A program made the position numbers and the translations under genes. From positions 1 through 64,000 of the forward strand of contig DATKPK010000264.1 in NCBI GenBank assembly GCA_035524095.1: DNA of 64,000 nucleotides. The letters run 5' to 3'. Origin of the DNA: DATJUF01 sp035524095. Lineage in GTDB: Bacteria; Desulfobacterota; Binatia; Binatales; Binataceae. The stretch's first letter is position 1, and every line of letters starts with the position of its first letter. Under the pieces are notes generated by a model. That model had not been told where the DNA came from and did no database searches. It was given only the letters and a program-made list of their open reading frames with translations. Below, in pieces: positions 9,354 to 18,326 of this stretch.

Positions 9354-10061
9354 CTACCAGTTTTCTCCAAAAGGCCGGACTTCGACATTGAACGACCACG
9401 CGCTGCGATCCTGATGGGCGATGTGCCAGATTTCATCTGCGATCGCGGCCGGTCTAATAAAGAAAGAGCTGGGAGCGTCAGGCCAGCGCTTGCGCGTCCA
9501 TTCGAGATCGATCACAGCGTCGATCAGGACGTAGGCGACGTGCACACCTTTGGGGCCGAGGTCGCGAGCGAGCGATTCGGCGAGAATCCGTTGTGCAGCT
9601 TTAGTCGGTGCGAATCCAGCAAAGTTGGCCTTGCCGCGCAGGGCCGAGGTATTGCCGCTCGCTATGATCGAACCTTCGCCTGCCGCTACCATCGCGGGTG
9701 CCAGCTTGCGAGCGAGATAGAGCAGGGCCATCGTGTTGACCTGGAAATTGCGGTTGAGAACCTCGGGATCGATTTCCATGAAATTACCGAAGGCGCCTCC
9801 GACCGCGTTATGGATCAGCACTTTTGCATCGCCGAGATCACTGCGAACCGCGTCCAGCGTACTATTGAGGCGAGTCTGATCGGTGACGTCGCATGGATAA
9901 GGCCGGGCTCCTGGAATATCACGCGCCAGCGCGTCCAGTCGATCGTGATCCCGCGCAATCATTGCGACCGAGTATCCGCCCTCGGCGAAGCGGCGCACGA
10001 TAGCCGCGCCAGTACCCGGACCGACACCGGTGACGACAGCGACTGGATTGCTCTGATTCAT
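9354..10061 (-). CDS. SDR-family protein with Phe in place of the catalytic Tyr
   Basis: The 235-residue Rossmann protein has the cofactor motif VTGVGPGTG at residues 10-18 and HNAVGG in place of NNAG. The expected YxxxK reads FAPTK (in FAGFAPTKAAQRIL), so the lysine is kept but the tyrosine is phenylalanine, and the catalytic serine position reads GNTS. The C-terminus (IADEIWHIAHQDRSAWSF) is shared with the SDRs at 12000 and 35691. The three therefore form one divergent subfamily. Such proteins are annotated as NAD(P)-dependent oxidoreductases, but the chemistry may differ from classical SDRs. It lies between the CoA-transferase and GST-like genes of the operon. Confidence 0.87.
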   Translation of the reverse strand: MNQSNPVAVVTGVGPGTGAAIVRRFAEGGYSVAMIARDHDRLDALARDIPGARPYPCDVTDQTRLNSTLDAVRSDLGDAKVLIHNAVGGAFGNFMEIDPEVLNRNFQVNTMALLYLARKLAPAMVAAGEGSIIASGNTSALRGKANFAGFAPTKAAQRILAESLARDLGPKGVHVAYVLIDAVIDLEWTRKRWPDAPSSFFIRPAAIADEIWHIAHQDRSAWSFNVEVRPFGENW

Positions 10062-10096
10062 ATTGCAGTTCCTTTTAAATTTAAGAGTGAAGGGGT

Positions 10097-11314
10097 TTAG
10101 TCGGCGGAGTCGCTCGCCGCGGGTGCGGGTTGCTCATGGATCACGTGATCACGCGTCAGGCGTGAAATCGCGTGCGTGGTATAGCCGAGCCCGCTCAAGA
10201 TCGCGGCGTTATCTGCACCGAGATAAGGGGCGAGGGTCCGGATGCTCGACGCAGTGCGCTCGAAGCTCGCCGCTGGCCGTGGCTGTCGCACTCGCCCATA
10301 TGCCGGGCTTTCATATTCTTGTAACAAATGATTGGCGCTGACTTGCTGATCGTTGAGTAGCTCATAGCGTCTTAGCACTGGCGCTGAGGGGACATCGTTC
10401 GCCATCAAGCGAGGAAGGATTTCGTCCGCTCGCCATTGCTCCAATTCACTGGCGACCAGTGCCCGGCGCTCGGCTGAATTGTAAGCGCGCGCCCGCGACG
10501 TCTTGAACCGTGGATCATCGAGCAAGTCTTCGCGCTTGAGTGCGCGGCACATCCCGGCCCATTCGTCGTCTGACAAGGCGGCCGCCGTGATGTAGCGATC
10601 TTGCGTGGCGAAAACGAGGTCTGGACCCTCCTCACCCATCGAAGGATCGCGTTCGTCGCCCACTAATGTGAGACCCGGCATCGCCTCGGGCCAGAGGAAG
10701 GCAATCATCGCGTCGAGCATCGCGAGCCGGACGTGCTGGCCTTGACCCGATCGTCCGCGAGCGAAAAGCGCGGCGGTAATCGCCTGGGCGGCGGTCAGCG
10801 CGGTGACGTTGTCGGCAACAATAGTGCGGACCATGCGTGGCCGGCCCGTTTCTTTATCGGCCTGAATGTCCGCCAGACCGGACATCGCCTGAATCACTGG
10901 GTCGTAGGCGCGTTGGGCAGAGTATGGGCCGCTCTCGCCATAACCGCTAATCGAGACGTATACAAGGTCCTTGCGAAGAGCGCGTACCGTCACCTCGCTC
11001 AAGCCGATTCGTTCCGCGGTGCCGGGGCGGAAGTTATGCACCAGCACATCGGCAGTCGGGATGAGCTTGTGCATGATCTCGATGCCATCATGTGATTTAA
11101 GATCGACGGACAATGACCGCTTGTTGCGATTGCACGAGAGAAAGAACGCCGACATCCCATTGCGGCGCAGGCTAAGATGGCGCATCAGGTCACCACCGGG
11201 CGGCTCGATCTTGATGACGTCCGCGCCCTGGTCAGCGAGGATCATTGTTGCGACCGGACCCGCAACCATCGAGGTCAAGTCCAGTACGCGTACTCCGTCA
11301 AGCGGTCCTGCCAT
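10097..11314 (-). CDS. Family III CoA-transferase (CaiB/BaiF/racemase type)
   Basis: The 405-residue protein shows the family III fold: GVRVLDLTSMVAGPVATMILADQGADVIKIEPP at the N-terminus, NRNKRSLSVDLK, NFRPGTAERIGL, and YDPVIQAMSG, whose Asp138 aligns with the catalytic aspartate that forms the acyl anhydride. These enzymes move CoA between carboxylic acids or epimerise 2-methylacyl-CoA. The gene is flanked by an SDR and a GST gene on the same strand with gaps of 25-35 bases. In known glutathione-dependent alkene-oxide pathways a protein of this family activates the glutathionyl acid, so a similar role is plausible but inferred. Confidence 0.92.
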   Translation of the reverse strand: MAGPLDGVRVLDLTSMVAGPVATMILADQGADVIKIEPPGGDLMRHLSLRRNGMSAFFLSCNRNKRSLSVDLKSHDGIEIMHKLIPTADVLVHNFRPGTAERIGLSEVTVRALRKDLVYVSISGYGESGPYSAQRAYDPVIQAMSGLADIQADKETGRPRMVRTIVADNVTALTAAQAITAALFARGRSGQGQHVRLAMLDAMIAFLWPEAMPGLTLVGDERDPSMGEEGPDLVFATQDRYITAAALSDDEWAGMCRALKREDLLDDPRFKTSRARAYNSAERRALVASELEQWRADEILPRLMANDVPSAPVLRRYELLNDQQVSANHLLQEYESPAYGRVRQPRPAASFERTASSIRTLAPYLGADNAAILSGLGYTTHAISRLTRDHVIHEQPAPAASDSAD

Positions 11315-11339
11315 ATTGCTATACCAATGGAATAGTCAG

Positions 11340-11981
11340 TTATTGTTTGGCTGGAAAATTACGTTTCAACGCCGCCTTATAGACTGGACGCGAGGACACC
11401 CGTTCTCGGTATTGACGGAACGATTCGGGGAGAAGAATCTTCAGTGACAGCGCCCAATCGAGGCAAGTTGTCAGGAGAAGATCGGCTACACTTAAGAGGT
11501 CGCCGAACAAATACGGTTTGCTGCTCTGGAGTCGCGGAGCCATGGCTTCAAGGTTTCTGATGAAATAGTTTTGCGCGCTGGCGACGGCGATCGGCGCATC
11601 GCCGTAAATGTCTTTCAATCCCTGGTGGCGGCGGATGATGTAGAGAGAAGCCGCGTCCAGTTCCGAGATGACGAAATAATTCCATTCGTTGACGGGGGCT
11701 CGCTCCGCAGGATTGGCCGGAAGGTAAAAGGCGTTAGGGTTGCCAAAGGTGTCGGCGAGGTACTGCACGATCGCCGCGCTTTCGGTCAGAACGAACGATC
11801 GATGCCGGAGGACAGGAATCTTAAGCCGGGGATTGAGGTGCTCAAACTGGTTAGTCAAAGTCTCGCTGCTACGCGGTGGCCAAGGATGGAATTCGTATTC
11901 GAGTCCCAACTCCAGCAGCATCCAATGGACTCGCATAGTGCGGCTGGAGCCGACTCCCCATATAGTCAGATCATGCGGCAT
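11340..11981 (-). CDS. Glutathione S-transferase
   Basis: The 213-residue protein is a full-length two-domain GST. The N-terminal thioredoxin-like domain has SSRTMRVHWMLLELGLEYEF (catalytic Ser region near residues 12-14), the cis-Pro motif LKIPVL, and the glutathione-binding LTESAAIVQYLADTFG. The C-terminal helical domain has GDLLSVADLLLTTCLDWA. It should bind glutathione and attack an electrophile such as an epoxide or halide. It follows the SDR at 12000 by 18 bases and precedes the CoA-transferase, so it is the second gene of the operon. Confidence 0.92.
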   Translation of the reverse strand: MPHDLTIWGVGSSRTMRVHWMLLELGLEYEFHPWPPRSSETLTNQFEHLNPRLKIPVLRHRSFVLTESAAIVQYLADTFGNPNAFYLPANPAERAPVNEWNYFVISELDAASLYIIRRHQGLKDIYGDAPIAVASAQNYFIRNLEAMAPRLQSSKPYLFGDLLSVADLLLTTCLDWALSLKILLPESFRQYRERVSSRPVYKAALKRNFPAKQ

Positions 11982-11999
11982 CAGCTTGTAATCCCGCCG

Positions 12000-12722
12000 C
12001 TAGAAATTCTCTTTGAACGGGCGCAGGTCGAGTTCGTGGCTCCAAACGCTGCGATCTTGATGCGCGAGGTACCAGAAGGCATCTGCTATAGCCGAAGGCT
12101 TCAGAAGATCCTCTTCTTTGGCGTTGGGCCGCAGGTTTCGCAGGAGTGGCATATCGATGCCGCCATCGACGTTGACATATGCAACGTGAATCCCTTGCGG
12201 ATGGAGGTCGCGAGCCATCACCTGCGCGAGGCCGCGGACGGCAAACTTGGCAGGCGCGAATGCGGCTGAATTCGGCCAGGGCCGAATTCCTGCGGTAGCG
12301 CCAGTAATAAGAATTGTACCGGCTCCGCGCGAAAGCATCTCGGGAACGACCTCGCGCGACCACAGAAAGGCGCCGAAAGTATGAAGGCGCCAGGTCTCTT
12401 CGAAAACTTTCGGCGTGGTTTCCATCAACCGTCCGATGGGACGGCGTCCGCCGTTGAAAATCAAGATATCGATCGGGCCGAGATCACGCGCGATCCGGTG
12501 ATGCGCATCGGCGATCTGATCGGCAAGAGTCGCGTCACTTTGGATCGGCTGAGCGATGCCACCCGCAGCCGTGATCTCGCTTGCGACCTTCGCGACAACT
12601 TCATTGCCGCGTGCGATCAGCGCCACTTTGTAGGCTGAGGCGAAGCGCTTCGCGAGCGCCGCACCGAGGCCCTCGCCGACGCCCACTACGACTGCAACTC
12701 CAGATCTACTTTCAGAAGTCAT
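12000..12722 (-). CDS. SDR-family protein, divergent subfamily (Tyr replaced by Phe), first gene of the operon
   Basis: The 240-residue protein has the cofactor motif VVGVGEGLG and FNGGRR where NNAG is expected. The active site reads ITGATAGIRP and FAPAKFAVRG, so the serine and tyrosine of classical SDRs are absent while the lysine is kept. Its end (IADAFWYLAHQDRSVWSHE) matches the SDRs at 9354 and 35691. It is closest to the 35691 protein, which shares GATAG, the PAKFA motif and VNVDG. It is the promoter-proximal gene of the minus-strand operon. A candidate MarR operator lies 118 bases upstream at 12840. Confidence 0.87.
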   Translation of the reverse strand: MTSESRSGVAVVVGVGEGLGAALAKRFASAYKVALIARGNEVVAKVASEITAAGGIAQPIQSDATLADQIADAHHRIARDLGPIDILIFNGGRRPIGRLMETTPKVFEETWRLHTFGAFLWSREVVPEMLSRGAGTILITGATAGIRPWPNSAAFAPAKFAVRGLAQVMARDLHPQGIHVAYVNVDGGIDMPLLRNLRPNAKEEDLLKPSAIADAFWYLAHQDRSVWSHELDLRPFKENF

Positions 12723-13165
12723 CGGCCTTTCCTTACTGGTGAATAAGCCTCACTCATCCACTTGAGTGGTCTTTGCACGTCGTTGTCAGTCCGCCGATGC
12801 GCCGGGACTAGAGCATCACCGCATCTTTACCAGAATCGCTTGTATATGCAAGGAAGCATATATCGAACCACAAAGAAAAGCGTGGGATTGCGTGAAGAAT
12901 GAGGCAGTCGAGGAGGGATCTTCGCTATTTGCTTCGCATAGTGCGAGCAAACACGAAGTGTAGAGAGTGTCGAGACGAGAAAACGAGCCGGAGTGTTTAG
13001 CTGGCGCGACGTGGCCGAGGTGGGATTCGTCGGGATCTGGCGAGAGGGTATTTTAACCTACAATAGGTGTTCGGCAGCATTTCATAACCCGGCAAGCAAT
13101 GGGCGTTTGGACTTTGATCAATCGCGCGAAATAAAATCGCGAATAACGACCTGAGGTCATTCATG
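12723..13165. other. Intergenic region upstream of the SDR/GST operon
   Basis: These 443 bases separate the catabolic operon from the end of the exopolysaccharide locus, both on the minus strand. They must hold the promoter of the first SDR gene. The only clear signal is the palindrome at 12840-12851 and a nearby A/T-rich GCATATATCG. No convincing small gene is visible. Confidence 0.5.
12840..12851. promoter_or_regulatory. Candidate MarR operator, copy 3
   Basis: TTGTATATGCAA is a near-perfect dyad that differs by one base from the copy overlapping the MarR gene start. Its position 118 bases upstream of the first SDR start fits a promoter operator for the whole run down to the MarR gene. Confidence 0.45.
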
Positions 13166-14341
13166 TCATGGTAGGTGGACGTTGCCCATGCCTCCTCCGC
13201 CGGATCCGCTGGTAGAGTCGAGAATCCGGACATCACGGGAATTCGAGCCGATGATGCAGGTGGGTCCCGCGCCTCGATCACATCTGGCGCGAGGATTTAG
13301 ATTCGCGAAGAAGACATCCTCGAAGGATGCCCACGGTCCCGATCCTCCGCAGATATGTTCGGGATGAATGGATACCAAGGCGCGGATATTGGCGCTTGGA
13401 TGATCATTTTGAATCTGGCCGCCGTGAAAGTCGACGAATGACCAGGCATTACAGTTGGAGATATCGAAAACCGGTGCGGAGATGGCAGCGAAGTATTCGA
13501 TGTAACAACCGAAGCATCGGAAGCCCGCGCCCGTGATGATGGCACTGTTGCCGAGTCCGTCGAAGGAAGTCTCATTCATTGTGATGCCGCAGCCGTAACT
13601 CCTGACACCGATCTCAGAGTTGAAAATGACGCCCTGGTTGATCGTAATATTCTCGCCGGCGTTCTTGAGCCCTGCCGGACAATCCACGCCGACGCCAGTA
13701 TTCCAAATGGACGGATGGTCAATCTGATCCACGAAGGCGAAATTCCCGAACTGGACGCCTACTCCGAACCCATTAATATCGGGCCGCTCGATCACTGTCT
13801 GCCCGGTCTCGATACGTATCCCGACCGTCGCGCTGGAGGACCCCGGACCAATCAGATGAAGCTCATCCCACGGAACGAGATTATCGCCATAAGGACTGGA
13901 TGGGTGACTGGAAACAATGGAGATTGCGACGGTCGAAGCAGCGCTGAACGACAACGCGTGGAAGTCGAGAACGGCGCCATTGCCCCGGATGCCGACGCAT
14001 GAACCAGGGAAGATGAGCGTCGACTTGACTACACAAGTGCGTCCGGCGGGGAGACTAATATAGTTTTGATTGGTGGCGTCCTGGCTGGCAGCGATAACGC
14101 ATTTGGAAGCTGCGGCCTTGATCGCTCGGCCAAGCGCGAGCGTGTCGTCCGTGCGGCCGTCACACTTTGCACCGTAACGCAGTACCTCAACGCCTCCGCC
14201 ATTACCAAGCTGAGCGCGGGTTTCGGACGCATGCGCGTTAATCAGGGCGGCGGCCAAAACTAATAAGAGAAACTTTAAGGCACGCGGTTGAAAAATCAGC
14301 CGCGGAAAAGTCTGACGCTTTCGATGATTGCGTTGATTCAA
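13166..14341 (-). CDS. Secreted right-handed beta-helix protein of the polysaccharide locus
   Basis: The 391-residue protein has a long basic N-terminus, a hydrophobic signal segment (FLLLVLAAALINAHASETRA) and then VLRYGAKCDGRTDDTLALGRAIKAA. That is the pectate-lyase-superfamily start (GAxxDGxTDDTxAxxxAI) found in polysaccharide lyases, epimerases and phage depolymerases. Repeating short beta-strand segments follow, as expected for a beta-helix. It is the last gene of the exopolysaccharide run, 15 bases after a glycosyltransferase. A lyase, hydrolase or epimerase acting on the exported polymer is likely. Catalytic residues cannot be assigned with confidence. The glycine-rich tail GSGGGGMG is unusual. 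Confidence 0.75.
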   Translation of the reverse strand: MNQRNHRKRQTFPRLIFQPRALKFLLLVLAAALINAHASETRAQLGNGGGVEVLRYGAKCDGRTDDTLALGRAIKAAASKCVIAASQDATNQNYISLPAGRTCVVKSTLIFPGSCVGIRGNGAVLDFHALSFSAASTVAISIVSSHPSSPYGDNLVPWDELHLIGPGSSSATVGIRIETGQTVIERPDINGFGVGVQFGNFAFVDQIDHPSIWNTGVGVDCPAGLKNAGENITINQGVIFNSEIGVRSYGCGITMNETSFDGLGNSAIITGAGFRCFGCYIEYFAAISAPVFDISNCNAWSFVDFHGGQIQNDHPSANIRALVSIHPEHICGGSGPWASFEDVFFANLNPRARCDRGAGPTCIIGSNSRDVRILDSTSGSGGGGMGNVHLP

Positions 14342-14356
14342 ATAGCTACAAGCCGC

Positions 14357-15481
14357 TTAAGTGCGTGCAGCGACGTCGTCTAAAAGTGCTTCCCAGGCTG
14401 CGACGGCAGTTCGAGCGCCGCTGTCCGCTAGATCTTCATGCAGAGAGACTGTCTGGGACAGACGACACTGTCGCTTGTCGATTACTGAGCCGATCGCATC
14501 AGCCATCGCTATGTGATCGTCGACTGGCACGAGTAAGCCGTAACTGCCTCCATCGAGAATCTCGCGCGGACCAGCGACACAGTCAGTGGAAACGATCGGT
14601 ATTCCCAAGGCTCGAGCTTCCATTAACGCGAGCGGCAGACCCTCAAAACGCGACGCCAGAACGAAAACATCAGATCGCCGCATTATTGAGTACGGATTCG
14701 CCGTGAAACCCGGCATCTCAACGTATCCTTGCAATGATAAATCGGTCACCAGCTGCATAAGCTTGGAACGTTCCGGTCCCTCGCCAAGGATGATAAGACG
14801 GCACCGGTTGCCCCGCGCATGAAGTTCGTGGACCGCCCGGAGCAGAATGTCGAAGCCCTTTTGTGGCGCGAGTCTTCCAACCGCCGTTAACATGGCATCG
14901 CCGCCAGGGTGACCAAGTTCAACGGCCCGATCACCACCGGCAAGCTGCCGTACGCGCTCATGGTTAATGAAATTGGGGATGAACTCGACTCGCGTGCGCG
15001 CGAATGGGATCCGTTTCGCCAGCACTTCATATGCGCGTTCGCATGGAAACACGCTGGCCGCGAGCCTCGGCTGAACCAGTCTCATCAAAAACCGGTGACG
15101 TACGCTATCCATCGGAGAGCCGGGAACGGCGGCATTTTGCACCCATCCGATAACTGGCCGGCGTGTGACAATGCCTGCGAGCCAGGCGAGGTAAGTAGTG
15201 CGGCATTGCAGGCAGGCGACGATCACGTCAACGGCCTGCGCGCTCGCGATTAAACGAGGCAAAGGGCTGAAGAAGGCTTTGTCGCCGCTTCTGTCGACGG
15301 CATTAGACACTAAGTGTTCAGGCGAAGCTTCTGAGAGCAACGCGCCTTTATGCTGAAAGAGAAACAGGCAGGGCCGCACGCGATCACGCCCCAGCAGGCG
15401 CAATAAATCTAGAGTGACGCGCTCGGCCCCTCCGCCGTCGAGAGAAGGCAGAACGAATAGTGCGCGCAGTGCTCGGCACAT
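14357..15481 (-). CDS. Glycosyltransferase family 4
   Basis: The GT-B protein starts MCRALRALFVLPSLDGGGAE, with the glycine-rich acceptor loop GGGAERV. Its C-terminal half has AVGRLAPQKGFDILLRAV, the donor-side signature EGLPLALMEARALGIPIV with the conserved glutamate pair, and a final STDCVAGPREIL. Such enzymes use nucleotide sugars with retention of configuration. I use the ATG at 15481. An extension to 15544 has no family support. It probably adds one sugar to the lipid-linked repeat unit. Confidence 0.9.
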   Translation of the reverse strand: MCRALRALFVLPSLDGGGAERVTLDLLRLLGRDRVRPCLFLFQHKGALLSEASPEHLVSNAVDRSGDKAFFSPLPRLIASAQAVDVIVACLQCRTTYLAWLAGIVTRRPVIGWVQNAAVPGSPMDSVRHRFLMRLVQPRLAASVFPCERAYEVLAKRIPFARTRVEFIPNFINHERVRQLAGGDRAVELGHPGGDAMLTAVGRLAPQKGFDILLRAVHELHARGNRCRLIILGEGPERSKLMQLVTDLSLQGYVEMPGFTANPYSIMRRSDVFVLASRFEGLPLALMEARALGIPIVSTDCVAGPREILDGGSYGLLVPVDDHIAMADAIGSVIDKRQCRLSQTVSLHEDLADSGARTAVAAWEALLDDVAART

Positions 15482-15581
15482 CGGCCTGGAAAGATTACAG
15501 GCTCTGCCAGATGGCCAGGCAGCCTGGAGAAGATGGTTGAGCACCGTCAGTTTTCAGGACAGCTGTCTGAGAGACGAGCTC

Positions 15582-16736
15582 CTAGTTCAACCCTGGGATC
15601 AAGCCGCATTCATAACGTTCGCGCCATCGATTTGCGCCAAAACCATGACCGAGCAGGACAAAGATCCTTACTTCGCGAGAAACTTTATGGCCGTCGGACA
15701 CCTTATAGCCAGGATTTCTCAGTAACGAAGAATCGCGCTCCCGCAACAGACCTTCGGTCAATTTGCGATGGCGTTTGGCATATCCTTGCTTGGTCAATTC
15801 GCCGGTCAGCATGCGACGCTGCGCGCTCTCGACCATAGCGAGACCTCGGGCGCGATCAGCGCAAAGCGAGTCCACCATCTCGCGCATGGCGTCCGGTGAA
15901 CCCAACGGAACAAAAGCGATCTCGTCATCAGAGAAATAAGCACGTAGTCCTCCGGTATCTGTGGCGACGACCGGCAGACCTGAAATGGTCCCTTCAAAAA
16001 TCACTGTGATTCCTGAGGCGTGGCGATTGTACTTGAGTGGCACGACCACGAGATCTGCCCATTGATAGACTTGGCGGACATCTGTCTCGGTCTGCGCTTT
16101 AGCCAGTCGGACATTTGAAACATTACGCAACTGCCGTTGAGTCACTTGCCGGGACGCGATCATTAATTCGTATTCACTTCGTCCCCCGAAAGCGCGCAGC
16201 AAGGTTTTCCAATCGCGATGCATGTCGTTTCCTAGCGCGGCTATCCTTACAGGGCGATGAATGGGATCTCCGCGCGGTTCAATCATCCATTCGACTGCTC
16301 CGCCTGACAAGACGCACGCGGTTGGACGATTCGGAAAAAGAGTGCGGGCCGCATCAAAGTCTTCAGGTGACTGTGTAGTAATGATGTCCGCATACTTTAG
16401 CAAGTAGCGATACAACGCGCGTTTGACCGTTGAGAAATTGCTCCAACTGTCGAACAGCCAAACGCATTGAGCCAGCAGTTTCGGCACTGGTGGGTGGCTA
16501 AGAGAAAGAATAACGGAGGCTGCCAGATGCTCGCGCTCAGTATGGGTCCACACGACGTCAGCCGCTCGCAAGGCTTCGCGGTTTCGCCAGGCGTGGAGGA
16601 GGTCAAATCCCAGAAGCCGTCCCAGCATTCGACGAAATAGCTCAGCGAGGAGACTCTCCTCTCCGTCTTCTGAACAAAGGATAGACCATCCGCCGCCTTG
16701 GGCGTAGTGATAGCCGTATGGTAAATACGTTTTCAC
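15582..16736 (-). CDS. Glycosyltransferase, GT-B fold (family 4-like)
   Basis: The 384-residue protein has a GT-B layout. The N-terminal acceptor half includes HAWRNREALRAADVVWTHTE and IITTQSPEDFDAART. The C-terminal donor half includes WADLVVVPLKYNRHASGITV and FEGTISGLPVVATDTGGLRAYF, which corresponds to the EGxxxGxPVVATDxGG nucleotide-sugar motif. The C-terminal 45 residues are basic and lack similarity. It lies between the polymerase-like gene and another glycosyltransferase. The sugar and linkage are unknown. Confidence 0.85.
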   Translation of the reverse strand: MKTYLPYGYHYAQGGGWSILCSEDGEESLLAELFRRMLGRLLGFDLLHAWRNREALRAADVVWTHTEREHLAASVILSLSHPPVPKLLAQCVWLFDSWSNFSTVKRALYRYLLKYADIITTQSPEDFDAARTLFPNRPTACVLSGGAVEWMIEPRGDPIHRPVRIAALGNDMHRDWKTLLRAFGGRSEYELMIASRQVTQRQLRNVSNVRLAKAQTETDVRQVYQWADLVVVPLKYNRHASGITVIFEGTISGLPVVATDTGGLRAYFSDDEIAFVPLGSPDAMREMVDSLCADRARGLAMVESAQRRMLTGELTKQGYAKRHRKLTEGLLRERDSSLLRNPGYKVSDGHKVSREVRIFVLLGHGFGANRWRERYECGLIPGLN

Positions 16737-16771
16737 AGTTTTCCAGTGAGAAAGAGAGATCGTACCGTGGC

Positions 16772-18235
16772 TCAGATGCGTCGGTAAACTGTGTTGAGCG
16801 AGGCCGGGTCAAAATCTAGAACAGGCGAGTCGTCGGGCCTCGCGGCTTCAAAACCCGTTGGTGCAGGCCATCTTTGACGGATTGAAGCTATTAGGATGCC
16901 CCACAACAGCCACAAGACTGGATCGCTGATTTCGGCGCCTGACTCAACGAGTGCGAGCAAATGGGCGGCGAAAGCCACTGCAAATGCGCGATGACAGATT
17001 GTTGCAGAGGCTTGTGCGGGGACTGCGCTTTGAACTACACGGCTCATTCTGACTAAAGAATACATCAGCCAAGAGAAAAGCAGTACTCCCGCCAGCCCTA
17101 GATTGCTCATAATATAAGCCGCCATACTCATCGCTCGGTCGGAGCCTAATCCAGCGCCAAGCCCGTAGGTGGCCATGAGAGTGTCAAAGCTCCGAGCCAC
17201 GGTAGCCATACGATGTAGTGACGAGCCCGACTGAGCTTTGTCGAGAAGGACATCGGAAAGAAGAACTCGGCCTTCGTAGGTTATCAGACACGCAACGGTT
17301 ACAGCGATCGCAAGCAAGCCGATAGTCGCGATGATTAAAGCAGAGCCACGCTTTGCTGATAAGTCGATTAATTGACGCCAAAACATCCAGAGCAGTACGA
17401 CCGCGGTCGTGATGTAGCCAGTCGTCGAAGTAGTACCAATCACCACCACGATTCCGGCAAGACCAAAGGCCAAATGCAGCCAACGGCGCCCATCGTGACT
17501 GGATGCCAGAGCTAATTCGAAGCCTACCCAAGCCGAGAGAAAAGATCCCGCCCCGGAGGATTCGTCAAAGGTTGCGCTGATGCGTGTAGCTCCGTTCAAG
17601 TCTTGGCTGGTAAGCTGAGCCCATGCCGGATTACTGTTGAAGAGCTCTCGTGGAAAAGGCAGTCCGCAATGGCGAGCGACGAACTGATAAGCACCGACCG
17701 CGACAACTATTAGGCCTGACAAACAGAACCTCGTGCAAAAGGCTTGCATGTCTGCAGGGGTTCGACTCGCTTCGACCAAATGAAAAACAACGATTAGATC
17801 GAGCAGCAGGTAGCCGGCTTGGCCAGCGTTGCTCAGACTCCAGTGCAATGGTAGGCGCGTATAGTAAGTGGCATCGGGACCGGCGCGGCCCAGGTCAACT
17901 GGCAGGCCGCGAAAGAGGATTGGAAGAATGAATGCCGACAAAACTGCCCATCCAACAAATGCAGTCACTATCTGAAGGTAGACACGAAGCGGCACGCTCA
18001 ATCGGACATTCAGTCCATAGTTCAGCCATCTTGGAATCGAGTGAAGCGCGATCAGAAGAGCGATAAAATAGAAAGGGGCTATTCCCACTGGAAAAGTTCC
18101 GCCGCTCAGACTGAATACAGAAGCGGCTGCGAAGACCGCGGCTATGATCGCGACTTGCGCGAGTTTATGGGGAGCGAAGAAAAAAAACGCGAGCCCTATA
18201 GGTACTAGCGCGATTCCGCTCGGTGGAATTGCCAT
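16772..18235 (-). CDS. O-antigen polymerase/ligase-like membrane protein (probable Wzy)
   Basis: The 487-residue protein is hydrophobic throughout, with about ten to twelve predicted membrane segments and a long periplasmic loop around RELFNSNPAWAQLTSQDLNG and ATFDESSGAGSFLSAWVGFE. That layout matches the Wzy_C/O-antigen ligase family (PF04932). With a flippase gene at 24050 and a co-polymerase/kinase gene at 26522 in the same cluster, a repeat-unit polymerase is the likely role. These proteins diverge fast, so the call rests on topology and context. Confidence 0.78.
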   Translation of the reverse strand: MAIPPSGIALVPIGLAFFFFAPHKLAQVAIIAAVFAAASVFSLSGGTFPVGIAPFYFIALLIALHSIPRWLNYGLNVRLSVPLRVYLQIVTAFVGWAVLSAFILPILFRGLPVDLGRAGPDATYYTRLPLHWSLSNAGQAGYLLLDLIVVFHLVEASRTPADMQAFCTRFCLSGLIVVAVGAYQFVARHCGLPFPRELFNSNPAWAQLTSQDLNGATRISATFDESSGAGSFLSAWVGFELALASSHDGRRWLHLAFGLAGIVVVIGTTSTTGYITTAVVLLWMFWRQLIDLSAKRGSALIIATIGLLAIAVTVACLITYEGRVLLSDVLLDKAQSGSSLHRMATVARSFDTLMATYGLGAGLGSDRAMSMAAYIMSNLGLAGVLLFSWLMYSLVRMSRVVQSAVPAQASATICHRAFAVAFAAHLLALVESGAEISDPVLWLLWGILIASIRQRWPAPTGFEAARPDDSPVLDFDPASLNTVYRRI

Positions 18236-18326
18236 ATCAGAAAGTAAGGAGCGATATCGGAATTTGCTGATGGGTCTAAGGAAAGCTCAAGCAGTCGCTA
18301 CCGGAACACCAGCTTGGCGGCTCCCA

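Noticed and set aside
8982..10100. A 372-codon plus-strand open frame
   Set aside because: It lies antisense over the GST-like and SDR genes, which have clear family motifs. It shows no motif of its own.
11315..11339. Fourth MarR operator (ATTGCTATACCAAT) before the CoA-transferase gene
   Set aside because: It is a dyad but matches the motif in only about 8 of 12 positions and lies inside an operon gap.
12766..12963. Small plus-strand frame in the gap before the SDR operon
   Set aside because: No ribosome site, no recognisable motif, and it overlaps the candidate operator at 12840.
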